Below, piece by piece: positions 8,430-14,623 of a DNA stretch of 19,891 bases. The DNA comes from JBAYJM01 sp964350585 (lineage in GTDB: Bacteria; Patescibacteriota; Patescibacteriia; 2-01-FULL-39-33). Numbering within the stretch: the stretch's first letter is position 1; the number at the start of each line of letters is the position of its first letter. The notes beneath the pieces are model-generated. The model saw nothing but the letters and a program-made list of their open reading frames with translations, was not told the DNA's origin and did not search any database. The position numbers were made by a program, and so were the translations under genes. The stretch spans positions 1 to 19,891 of the forward strand of contig CAYGKC010000020.1 in the NCBI GenBank assembly GCA_964350585.1, written 5' to 3'.

Positions 8430-8564
8430 GCAAGCTATAAAAATTTAAAATAAAATCCAGCAATGTGAGCGTTCCGAAGGAAATTTCTAGATGTCTGAGC
8501 AATAGCGAGTTTAGAAATTAGCGAACCTTGCGACAGATTTTACTTAAATTTTTATCCTGCTTGC
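8430..8564. repeat. Large imperfect palindrome (about 135 bp), likely interspersed repeat
   Basis: The left arm 8430-8457 (GCAAGC, then an A/T-rich run ending TAAAATC) is complementary to the right arm 8536-8564 (GATTTTA through GCTTGC). Inside, AATTTCTA (8482-8489) pairs with TAGAAATT (8512-8519). The centre is much richer in G and C than the surroundings (GAGCGTTCCGAAGG and GCGAGT). There is no open frame. The look is that of a REP/MITE-like interspersed element at a gene boundary; copy number elsewhere cannot be seen from this window. Confidence 0.6.
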
Positions 8565-8574
8565 GATTTTCTTG

Positions 8575-8600
8575 GTTACTTCTTTATAAAAAGAAGTAAC
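8575..8600. repeat. 11-bp inverted repeat with ATAA loop
   Basis: GTTACTTCTTT (8575-8585) and AAAGAAGTAAC (8590-8600) form a perfect hairpin just after the pheS stop. The A/T-run lies on the side that precedes the hairpin for pheS transcripts, so it does not look like a standard pheS terminator. It adjoins the larger palindrome and may belong to the same repeat unit. Confidence 0.6.
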
Positions 8601-8613
8601 AAAAAAACCAATT

Positions 8614-9675
8614 TTAAAACTGCTTCAAAAACCTCAAATCATTCTTATATAATAATCTTATATCATCCAATCTCGTTCCTGGTTTCATTGCCAAACATCT
8701 TTCAATCCCCCAGCCGAAAGCAAAACCGCTGTAAACCTTCGGATCAACTCCGCCAGATTTCAAAACGTTAGGATGCACTATTCCGGAACCTCCAAGTTCA
8801 ACCCAGCCATCTTTGCAAGTCTTGCATCCTTTCCCCTTGCAGATTACGCAAGTAATATCAATCTCAAAACTCGGTTCTGTGAATTGAAAATGATGTGGCC
8901 TAAGACGTATCTCAATGTCTTCGCCAAAAAAGTTTTTTACAAAATATTCAATGGCACCCTTAAGATGCGTTATGTTGATTCCTTTATCAACTACCAATCC
9001 TTCAAATTGATGAAACATTGGCGTATGCGAAATATCAATTTGTCTCCTGTAACATTTGGTAATGTTTATCATGCGGATAGGAAGCTTTTTCTTTTCCATT
9101 TCCCTAACTTGTCCGTTTGAAGTATGCGGAGTAAGGATTCTTCTTCCTTTTTGGACAAGTTTTAAAGAATTTTCTGAAAGATTCATTTCTATCGGCTCAG
9201 GATCAATAAAAAAAGTCTCCCATTCATCTCTTGCAGGATGATCTCCTGGCATATTCAAAGTTTCAAAAGCGTAATAATCCCATTCAACTTCAGGATATCT
9301 TTCCCTTTGAAAGCCTATTTTTTTAAAAATATTAACAATCTCATCGATTGCTTGGGTTACCAAATGCAAATGGCCTTCGGGTTGTGGAGCTCCTGGCAAA
9401 GTATAATCAAAAGAAACAGAAGAATCACTTCCGCCAAGCTTGTTTTTATATTCTTCCAGCTTTAAGGAAATATATTGCTTAAGTTCATTGGCTGACTTAC
9501 CCGCCCCAGCTATTTCCTCTTTGGGAATACTCTTAAGATCCTTCATTAACTCAGTCAGCTTTCCGCTTTTGCGTCCTAAATAGTTAATATCCAATTGCTC
9601 AAGATCCTTAGAATCTTTTGCCTTGGATAAATCTTGGTCAAACTGGATTTTTATTTTCTCAATTTTATCTTTCAT
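8614..9675 (-). CDS. pheS: Phenylalanyl-tRNA synthetase alpha subunit
   Basis: This is the catalytic subunit of PheRS. It has 353 residues, slightly long for the family (about 330-350). An N-terminal coiled coil (1-85) contacts tRNA. The class II core follows with TLPGAPQPEGHLHL, FHQFEGLVVDK (motif 2 region), FTEPSFEIDITC and GFAFGWGIERCLAM (motif 3). A Cys cluster CVICKGKGCKTCKDGW (near residue 275) is the insertion found in many bacterial PheS and may bind zinc. The start is ATG 9673-9675. It has its own promoter, whose predicted transcription start lies within about 2 bases of the ATG, so the message appears leaderless. The partner pheT is not adjacent but about 3.5 kb downstream. Confidence 0.97.
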   Translation of the reverse strand: MKDKIEKIKIQFDQDLSKAKDSKDLEQLDINYLGRKSGKLTELMKDLKSIPKEEIAGAGKSANELKQYISLKLEEYKNKLGGSDSSVSFDYTLPGAPQPEGHLHLVTQAIDEIVNIFKKIGFQRERYPEVEWDYYAFETLNMPGDHPARDEWETFFIDPEPIEMNLSENSLKLVQKGRRILTPHTSNGQVREMEKKKLPIRMINITKCYRRQIDISHTPMFHQFEGLVVDKGINITHLKGAIEYFVKNFFGEDIEIRLRPHHFQFTEPSFEIDITCVICKGKGCKTCKDGWVELGGSGIVHPNVLKSGGVDPKVYSGFAFGWGIERCLAMKPGTRLDDIRLLYKNDLRFLKQF

Positions 9676-9683
9676 ATATTAAA

Positions 9684-9713
9684 ATTATACCCGATTTTAG
9701 CTATTAAAGTCAA
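9684..9713 (-). promoter_or_regulatory. pheS promoter, predicted leaderless start
   Basis: On the minus strand, TTGACT (9708-9713) and a consensus TATAAT (9684-9689) are 18 bases apart. Only 8 bases separate the -10 box from ATG 9675, which puts the transcription start at or next to the start codon. Confidence 0.75.
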
Positions 9714-9735
9714 ATAAAAAAAAGCTCCTTGGAGC
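9714..9735 (-). terminator. Intrinsic terminator of the gene at 9762
   Basis: On the minus strand GCTCC and GGAGC form a short stem followed by eight T residues. The T-run directly abuts the -35 box of pheS, so one transcription unit ends where the next begins. Confidence 0.65.
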
Positions 9736-9761
9736 AATATGTATTTATTATTCAAAAACAT

Positions 9762-10142
9762 TTATTGTACTTTTTTAGTGCTTAAAAACAAGAATTCAAT
9801 CATACTTAAAGCCAATACAACCAATATTAAATTCCACCATTTCAAAAGCGACTTGCTTTGCAAAAAAAGTATCAAAATAAACAATCCCGCAAAAAAGAAG
9901 GATTGTCGAAAGGAAATTGATACTATTTTATATTCCATATCTAATTTGTTTAATACTTTCCTAATAGCAAATGTAAGCATAAAAAAACTACCAAGCAACG
10001 CAAAAAATAGGCTTCCGTAAAATAATACAAAACCAGATATGCCCGCAAGATCCGGATCCATATTAAAAATTACTATTATCCATGCCAACCAACAGATGCC
10101 GGTAGCTATAGACATTATTATTAACAACTGTCTTAGTGTCAT
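9762..10142 (-). CDS. Four-helix integral membrane protein
   Basis: The 126-residue product is almost entirely hydrophobic, with membrane spans at about 5-27, 35-60, 80-95 and 101-119. The features W..W at residues 18-21, MDPD at 28-31 and a following GFVLFYGSLFFALLGSFF stretch recur in small membrane proteins I associate with Patescibacteria. No catalytic motif is visible. ATG 10140-10142 is only 4 bases downstream of a TATAAT, too close for that -10 to serve this start. The gene may therefore be read from the RNA B promoter through its terminator, or start at the in-frame ATG at residue 10. Function unknown. Confidence 0.75.
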   Translation of the reverse strand: MTLRQLLIIMSIATGICWLAWIIVIFNMDPDLAGISGFVLFYGSLFFALLGSFFMLTFAIRKVLNKLDMEYKIVSISFRQSFFFAGLFILILFLQSKSLLKWWNLILVVLALSMIEFLFLSTKKVQ

Positions 10143-10171
10143 ATATTCATTATAACAAATAATTTATAAGA

Positions 10172-10195
10172 TAAAAATCCCGCCACGTGGGCGGG
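10172..10195 (-). terminator. GC-rich terminator of RNA B
   Basis: On the minus strand CCCGCC and GGCGGG flank a short loop and are followed by ATTTTTATC. It is a strong intrinsic terminator 30 bases ahead of the membrane-protein start. Coordinates are good to about 2 bases. Confidence 0.85.
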
Positions 10196-10302
10196 ATCTG
10201 GAGAAGGGATAACTGATCTACTATAGATGACGCTAAATCAATATCCTAAATATATTTTAGGAAAGCGTTACCCGTGATAAATCAGAATTAAATCCTTCCC
10301 TA
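10172..10302 (-). ncRNA. RNA B: rod-like structured RNA or leader/attenuator
   Basis: A transcript of about 130 nt is bounded by a promoter (-10 at 10310-10315) and an intrinsic terminator (about 10172-10195). Read 5' to 3' on the minus strand it folds into a single interrupted rod. GGGAAGGAT pairs with ATCCCTTCTCC through small bulges, then CTGAT with ATCAG. An open bubble of about 12 bases per side follows, then ACGCT with AGCGT and an apical CCTAAA/TTTAGG hairpin. The rod-with-bubble shape is loosely like 6S RNA but much shorter. The terminator ends about 30 bases before ATG 10142, so it could instead be a riboswitch-like leader of that membrane gene. No known aptamer motif is recognised. 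Confidence 0.6.
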
Positions 10303-10309
10303 TTAAAAG

Positions 10310-10337
10310 ATTATATCATCCAATAAAATAAACACAA
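10310..10337 (-). promoter_or_regulatory. Promoter of RNA B
   Basis: A consensus TATAAT (10310-10315, minus strand) has a weak -35 TTGTGT (10332-10337) 16 bases upstream. Transcription would begin at about 10300-10303, at the GGGAAGG that forms the closing stem. Confidence 0.6.
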
Positions 10338-10383
10338 TAATTATTTAAAAAAAATCTGTGGATAAGTAAAAAAATTATAAAAT

Positions 10384-10425
10384 AAAAAAACCCTTCTTCA
10401 AATTTGTTTAAAATTTGAAGAAGGG
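10384..10425 (-). terminator. Strong intrinsic terminator of RNA A
   Basis: A perfect 15-bp stem (10391-10405 with 10411-10425) and a 5-base loop are followed on the minus strand by seven T residues. Confidence 0.93.
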
Positions 10426-10767
10426 AGGACAGGCACAGCAATGGTAGGAGCTATGCCTGTCCAAAAAGTACGGGAAACCATGGGTATCCGAAGTGCGAGG
10501 GGGGAAGACTCGCCAAAACGGATGTAGGTTCCCAATCGTTCCCGCACAACGATACGAAACAGGTTTAAGAAAATTTTGGCAGTTTTGTTTTATTTTTGTG
10601 CCTACTTTCTTAGCGTCTGCGAGGTGCAGACAAGCTTGCGCCTGACTCGCATCGTTGTACGGGAAACTTTTAACGTTCAAACCCCTCATTCAAGCAGTAA
10701 TAATAGATAACTATACTACCGCTCAAATAATGGGTTTCAAAAGTTTTTTTAACGTTCTTTATTCTCA
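10384..10767 (-). ncRNA. RNA A: large structured noncoding RNA of unknown class
   Basis: A transcript of about 385 nt is defined by a perfect promoter and a 15-bp terminator, with no convincing coding frame. Visible helices in plus coordinates are: a 5' arm (10679-10737) with stems near AAACCC/GGGTTT and GAGCGGTAGTATAG; a perfect long-range 16-bp helix, 10648-10663 with 10541-10556, including G-U pairs; within it a GCAA-tetraloop hairpin, GTCTGC/GCAGAC (10615-10631), and TAAGAAA/TTTCTTA capping a GGCA/TGCC hairpin with an A-rich loop; a nested hairpin 10472-10533 (GGGAAACC/GGTTCCC, ATCCG/CGGAT, GCGAG/CTCGC); and a 13-bp 3' hairpin 10427-10462. It lacks the tmRNA T-arm and tag, the RNase P GGAAAGUCC/ACAGAA core and the SRP GGAAG loop. 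Class unknown; the call as a structured RNA is well supported. Confidence 0.8.
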
Positions 10768-10774
10768 ATATATT

Positions 10775-10803
10775 ATTATAGCACACCTAATAAATTTTGT
10801 CAA
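10775..10803 (-). promoter_or_regulatory. Perfect sigma-70 promoter of RNA A
   Basis: TTGACA (10798-10803) and TATAAT (10775-10780), minus strand, are separated by exactly 17 bases, with an extended -10 TGC. This is the optimal housekeeping promoter. The predicted start is near 10767. Confidence 0.93.
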
Positions 10804-10861
10804 TAGCCCTGCTTTTATTTTACATTTAATTTGTTTAAATTTAAATAAAAATAAATATAAA

Positions 10862-10884
10862 AATCCCCTATTTCTAGGGATTAT
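10862..10884 (-). terminator. Terminator of the helicase/DciA-like operon
   Basis: On the minus strand AATCCC and GGGGATT flank a short loop and are followed by TTTATATTTATTTTT. It lies about 35 bases past the stop of the gene at 10917. Confidence 0.8.
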
Positions 10885-10916
10885 TAGTTAAATATTAAGA
10901 CTTTAATTTAATATAA

Positions 10917-11213
10917 TTAAAGCAGGCATTTTATATTCTTAACGGGGCTGTTTTTTAACTCTGCATTGATAATTTGAATTAAAATTTCTTTTTTGACTTC
11001 TATTTGTTTGGCTGCTTCTTCACAAAGACAAGCCACCATCAAATTTCCCCACTTTAAATACATCGGGCGCATGGATCTCGCAATTTCCAATCCGAAAAAA
11101 TCATTTTTGACTTCTTCGAATTTATTCATAACCATTTTTTCAAAAACTTGCACTTTAATTCCGTTCCTATCAAGACTTCTGTTTAATAATTTTTTTATCT
11201 CAGTAAAGGCCAT
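10917..11213 (-). CDS. DciA-like (DUF721) protein
   Basis: The 98-residue protein matches the DUF721 pattern: a helical N-terminus, a central basic segment IARSMRPMYLKWGNLMVAC (the family's 'hT-PxxLxxGxLxVxV' block) and a helix plus strand ending PVKNIKCLL. DciA proteins of this family help the replicative helicase DnaB at the origin in bacteria that lack DnaC or DnaI. This one is only the core domain, without a C-terminal extension. It follows the helicase-nuclease gene by 10 bases and shares its terminator, so both are likely one operon. The helicase-loading role is known for the family but inferred here. A more general nucleic-acid-binding role is possible. Confidence 0.8.
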   Translation of the reverse strand: MAFTEIKKLLNRSLDRNGIKVQVFEKMVMNKFEEVKNDFFGLEIARSMRPMYLKWGNLMVACLCEEAAKQIEVKKEILIQIINAELKNSPVKNIKCLL

Positions 11214-11223
11214 ATTTTTTTAG

Positions 11224-14160
11224 CTATTTTCTAAATTCACAAATAGAATTAAAATCGCAGTATTTGCAAAGCTCGCTTGGCTTTGGCGAAAAATTTCCTT
11301 TTTTGATTTCCTCAGTTATTTTTAATATTTTATCCTTAACCTTGATTATGTCTTTATCTTTGCCAATGAATTTTTCCTCTCTTCCCTCCTCTAAATAATA
11401 ATAACTTAATTCTGTTACTTTGTGTTTTAGTAACTCTTCTGCGGCAATTTGATAAAGCAAAAGCTGATCCTTGTCTTCAGTTGAAAGTTTTTCTTTTGCC
11501 TTTCCCGTTTTATAATCGACAATTCTAATGCCGTCACCAAGAGAATCAATGCGATCTATTTTGCCCTTCAATCCGCAATCCCCTATTTTTATATTAAATC
11601 CGAATTCTAAATTTCTGACACTAGGCTTATTTAAAATATATTTTTCATAAAACAGTTTTAATGACGCTTTTCCCTTAGCATAATAAATCTGCTTTGTTTC
11701 CTGATCGGGATACCAATCATCAATAAATGATTCGTCATAAATTTTATAAAGTTCATCGAGTTCTACTTTTTCTTTTATAGAAACAGCTTCAAAAAATTTT
11801 TGCAGCGCCGAATGCATCGTTGTTCCAAAAGAAAAAGAAGGCTTGCCCGTTGTCGGTATTTTTAAAATATGAGCAAAATGATATTGATAAGGGCAATTTT
11901 CATAGGCCTTAATTTGAGTAAAAGAAAATTTTTGCGGAACTTGCGTCACAGGAGAAGTAAGGACTTCAAATTTCCTTATTTTTTCATACTCATTTTTATC
12001 TTTTTTAGAATAAGGTGAAAGAGCAAATCCCATAGACTCCAATTCAACCAAAAATCTTGATAATTTCTTAGTTCTAACTCCGCCATAATCAGTCGCTGAA
12101 GAAAAATACAGCGATTTTTTCGCTCTTGTCATCGCCACATAAAACAATCTTCTTTCTTCCTGCAGATGGATATCGCCATCAGGAATAATTTCCTTAACCA
12201 ATTTTGAAGGTAACTCAATAGGATCAGCACGTCCAATGGCAGGAAATTTTTTATCAACCATATTTACAATAAATACATGCTCGAACTCCAAACCCTTTGC
12301 CGCATGAATAGTCATTATCTTTACCGCATCTGGACTCATATCTTCCGTATTCTTGGCAATACTTCCCTCTTCTCCGGATTCCAACTCTAATTGGATCATT
12401 TGCATAAATGCCTTAACCGTGTTATCAGGATTTTCTTTTTCAAATTCTTTTGCTTTTTTATAGAATTGATTCAAATACCCCAATTGCTCCTTCGTGTCTT
12501 TGGATTCATTTGATACTAAATTTTTTAAGTATCCGCTCGAGTTCAAAAAATCAAAAATAATTTCCGTAGTTTTTTTGCCTTCCCTTAATAAACTTGTACC
12601 CTTTTCGATCTGAGCAAGAATGGATTTAATTTTTAAGACAGCTTCCTCTGAAATATTTTCAAAATTAGAAATATTCTTTAAAACTTCAAAAAGAGAACAG
12701 CCTTTTCTGTCTGCCCAGTAATTCAAATTTACAATATCTATGTGACTAATGCCCCAAAAGGGTAAAGAAATAACTCTATAAGTAGCAGGTCCTTCATGAT
12801 GATTATCTAACAAGCGCAAATAACTTAATAAATCAATTATAATTCTTTTGGTATACAGTCCCTTTGAAGCAAAAAAATCATAAGGAATTTTTGCTTTTTC
12901 CAAAGCGTAAACAAAATCTTCTGCACTAGAATTAGCGCGAACCAATATGGCAAAGTCAGACCACTTCGGTATCGGTTCCTCATTATATATTCTTATTATG
13001 GTATTAACTACCATATTTACTTCATCCTGCAATGTTTCTCCATGCAAATGTTCTATAACTGCTTTTTGTTCAGAATGCGACGAAAGTTTTTTAGAAAGAT
13101 TATTAGCCTGTGAAAGTTTTACCTCCAACCTGTTTGGATTATTTTGGCAGATAAACTCATATGATAAATCCAAAATCTGTTGGCAACTGCGATAATTTGA
13201 ATTTAAAAATATTTCTTTTGCATCTGTAAAATCATCTTTAAAATGCAAGATATTTGAAACTGAAGCACCGCGGAATTTATAAATAGACTGATCATCATCA
13301 CCAACTACAGTTATATTATTAAGTGGTCCTGCTAAAATTTTTATCAAATTATATTGAGAAAGATTAGTATCTTGGAATTCATCAATAAGTATGTACTTGA
13401 ATTGTGTTCGGTATTTCAAAAGAATATTTTTCCTTTCCTTAAATAATTTCAAACAATAGTTAATCATATCACCAAAATCAAGCGCGCTATTGTCCAGAAG
13501 CAGTTGTTGATAAGCTTGATAACATTCGCCAACCTCCGATTGTTTTCTTATTTCTTCAGATTGTAATTCATTTAACTCTTCTGTCGTTAACTTTTCTATT
13601 TCTTTAGGATTTATAATGTCATTAAGGAAAGCAATATCTTTGCCAGATTTAATCTCTTCTATATATTGCAAATATTCTTCGGGAGTAATTCCTTCGTCCT
13701 TAGCTCTTGAAAAGTGCTTTAAAAGCGCATGGATAAATTTAGTCGGATTACCCAGCGGTTTATAATAATCCAATTTAAATTTTGATAAATTATTCCTTAC
13801 TAAAAGCCACTGCTCTGTTGGGTTTAGTAACTTAAAATCATTTGGCAAGCCTATTTCCAAACCATGTGCATTTAAAATTCTTTCAGCAAAACTATGGAAT
13901 GTTGAAACCCATAAATCAACATAGCCATAAGGAAGGAGCTTATCTACTCTTTCCTCCACCTCTCCTGCAGCCTTATCAGTAAAAGTCAAAGCAAGAATTT
14001 CATCGGGTTTACAGAGTCCGGAATTGATTAAATTTGCTATCCTTTCAGTAATTACTGTGGTCTTCCCCGTGCCCGCGCCAGCCACAATCAAAAGAGGCCC
14101 ATTTGTATGCAAAACGGCTTCTTTTTGTGCATTATTTAACTGCTTTGATTCATTTAACAT
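11224..14160 (-). CDS. UvrD/PcrA-type helicase fused to PD-(D/E)XK nuclease with Fe-S cysteines
   Basis: The 978-residue protein is an SF1A 3'-5' DNA helicase with all motifs: Q (LNNAQKEAV), I (GAGTGKT, about residues 29-35), Ia (LALTFTDKAAGEV), II (LIDEFQDTN), III (GDDDQSIYKFRG), IV (NYRS), V (TIHAAKGLEFEHVF) and VI (LFYVAMTRAK). The last 270 residues are a Cas4/AddB-like nuclease, with GKIDRID and VDYKTGKAK carrying the active-site acids and Lys. One Cys in AYENCPYQY plus C965, C968 and C974 (SELCKYCDFNSICEF) give the four-Cys iron-sulfur pattern. It probably resects or repairs DNA as a one-chain RecBCD/AddAB-like enzyme. I choose ATG 14158-14160 over the GTG at 14196 because a -10 box lies exactly 7 bases before it. 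Confidence 0.93.
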   Translation of the reverse strand: MLNESKQLNNAQKEAVLHTNGPLLIVAGAGTGKTTVITERIANLINSGLCKPDEILALTFTDKAAGEVEERVDKLLPYGYVDLWVSTFHSFAERILNAHGLEIGLPNDFKLLNPTEQWLLVRNNLSKFKLDYYKPLGNPTKFIHALLKHFSRAKDEGITPEEYLQYIEEIKSGKDIAFLNDIINPKEIEKLTTEELNELQSEEIRKQSEVGECYQAYQQLLLDNSALDFGDMINYCLKLFKERKNILLKYRTQFKYILIDEFQDTNLSQYNLIKILAGPLNNITVVGDDDQSIYKFRGASVSNILHFKDDFTDAKEIFLNSNYRSCQQILDLSYEFICQNNPNRLEVKLSQANNLSKKLSSHSEQKAVIEHLHGETLQDEVNMVVNTIIRIYNEEPIPKWSDFAILVRANSSAEDFVYALEKAKIPYDFFASKGLYTKRIIIDLLSYLRLLDNHHEGPATYRVISLPFWGISHIDIVNLNYWADRKGCSLFEVLKNISNFENISEEAVLKIKSILAQIEKGTSLLREGKKTTEIIFDFLNSSGYLKNLVSNESKDTKEQLGYLNQFYKKAKEFEKENPDNTVKAFMQMIQLELESGEEGSIAKNTEDMSPDAVKIMTIHAAKGLEFEHVFIVNMVDKKFPAIGRADPIELPSKLVKEIIPDGDIHLQEERRLFYVAMTRAKKSLYFSSATDYGGVRTKKLSRFLVELESMGFALSPYSKKDKNEYEKIRKFEVLTSPVTQVPQKFSFTQIKAYENCPYQYHFAHILKIPTTGKPSFSFGTTMHSALQKFFEAVSIKEKVELDELYKIYDESFIDDWYPDQETKQIYYAKGKASLKLFYEKYILNKPSVRNLEFGFNIKIGDCGLKGKIDRIDSLGDGIRIVDYKTGKAKEKLSTEDKDQLLLYQIAAEELLKHKVTELSYYYLEEGREEKFIGKDKDIIKVKDKILKITEEIKKGNFSPKPSELCKYCDFNSICEFRK

Positions 14161-14167
14161 TAAGATA

Positions 14168-14173
14168 ATTGTA
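14168..14173 (-). promoter_or_regulatory. Extended -10 box of the helicase gene, predicted leaderless
   Basis: TGATACAAT (TACAAT at 14168-14173, with an extended TGA) ends 7 bases before ATG 14160. The -35 region is weak. The transcription start would coincide with the start codon. The promoter diverges from that of RNA C about 40 bases away. Confidence 0.5.
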
Positions 14174-14210
14174 TCAAATTTATCATATAAAATCACTTTT
14201 TAAGCTTCTA

Positions 14211-14239
14211 TTGACAAAATATTAAAAGTATGCTATAAT
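14211..14239 (+). promoter_or_regulatory. Perfect sigma-70 promoter of RNA C
   Basis: TTGACA (14211-14216) and TATAAT (14234-14239) are 17 bases apart, with an extended -10 TGC. It is nearly identical in layout to the RNA A promoter, including the flanking TA-TTGACA-AAAT. Confidence 0.93.
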
Positions 14240-14245
14240 TATAGA

Positions 14246-14548
14246 AGTAGATAGAGGATAACTCGAGCTAAAGTCTATTTTAGGATGATCTTATATAATA
14301 TATGATAGCCTAAGGGATTAGTCCTAACTTTGACTTTGGAAGGACTCGAGCAATGACGGCTATAACAAATTTCCGAGGCTTTGTTCCTTCTTCCTGGAGC
14401 AATCGTTCAGCTGATGGCCAGAAGTAATTTGTTATAGTGTGTTTCTACTTCCAATTAAATTGGCAGTCGTCCTCAACCCTTTCCCGCGTGGTAAGGGTAC
14501 CGAAATTTATACATGGAGGGGTTGCTTCGTCTCCCCTCCATATTTTTC
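14246..14548 (+). ncRNA. RNA C: structured noncoding RNA of unknown class
   Basis: A transcript of about 300 nt is defined by a perfect promoter and a strong terminator. It has no credible coding frame. The visible helices are a closing stem GAGGATAACT (14254-14263) with AGTCGTCCTC (14465-14474, 9 of 10 paired), a 14-bp helix CTCGAGCTAAAGTC (14262-14275) with 14332-14339 plus 14345-14350 interrupted by an AAGGA bulge, an AT-rich hairpin between TTAGG and CCTAA (14279-14313), and a perfect 12-bp helix 14360-14371 with 14426-14437. GAAGTAGA at the very 5' end could also pair with 14444-14451, crossing the closing stem as a pseudoknot. No tRNA-like end, tag, or RNase P or SRP signature is seen. 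Class unknown. Confidence 0.78.
14513..14548 (+). terminator. Intrinsic terminator of RNA C
   Basis: ATGGAGGGG and CCCCTCCAT form a 9-bp GC-rich stem followed by ATTTTTCTT. Confidence 0.93.
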
Positions 14549-14576
14549 TTGATTTATACTGCAGTTTTGCTATATT
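14549..14576 (+). promoter_or_regulatory. Promoter for the 26-residue ORF and tRNA-Gln
   Basis: TTGATT (14549-14554) and TATATT (14571-14576) are 16 bases apart, with an extended -10 TGC. It begins immediately after the RNA C terminator. Confidence 0.6.
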
Positions 14577-14582
14577 TAATAC

Positions 14583-14602
14583 ATCTCCTATTTTGTGGAG
14601 AT
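14583..14602 (+). other. Short 5' hairpin in the tRNA-Gln transcript
   Basis: ATCTCC and GGAGAT flank an 8-base loop and are followed by TTTAATTT. It could be a weak terminator or a 5' protective hairpin of the message that carries the small ORF and tRNA-Gln. Confidence 0.45.
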
Positions 14603-14623
14603 TTTAATTTAATAAAAAACAAA

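Noticed and set aside
8575..8600. Hairpin after pheS as the pheS terminator
   Set aside because: On the pheS strand the T-run comes before the hairpin, and CAAGAAAATC follows it, so it does not have terminator geometry.
9739..10020. 93-residue plus-strand frame antisense to the membrane-protein gene
   Set aside because: The opposite strand encodes a clear four-span membrane protein with a terminator; the plus frame has no promoter or family features.
10408..10689. 93-residue minus-strand frame across RNA A
   Set aside because: It runs through the long-range helices of RNA A, has an odd Cys/His/Pro-rich composition and shows no ribosome-binding site; it is a chance frame in a GC-richer RNA gene.
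10384..10767. RNA A as tmRNA, RNase P RNA or SRP RNA
   Set aside because: There is no tRNA-like T-arm or ALAA-type tag frame with stop, no GGAAAGUCC/ACAGAA core and no GGAAG apical loop. I rejected these by eye; a covariance search would settle it.
14161..14196. GTG start for the helicase 12 codons upstream
   Set aside because: A -10 box sits within this stretch, so the transcript would begin after the GTG; the ATG at 14160 precedes the conserved LNNAQKEAV motif at normal distance.
14246..14548. RNA C as RNase P RNA (5' GAGGATAACTCGAGC recalls GAGGAAAGTCC)
   Set aside because: Only partial similarity at the 5' motif; the matching 3' ACAGAA...GGCTTA element and the internal conserved regions are missing.
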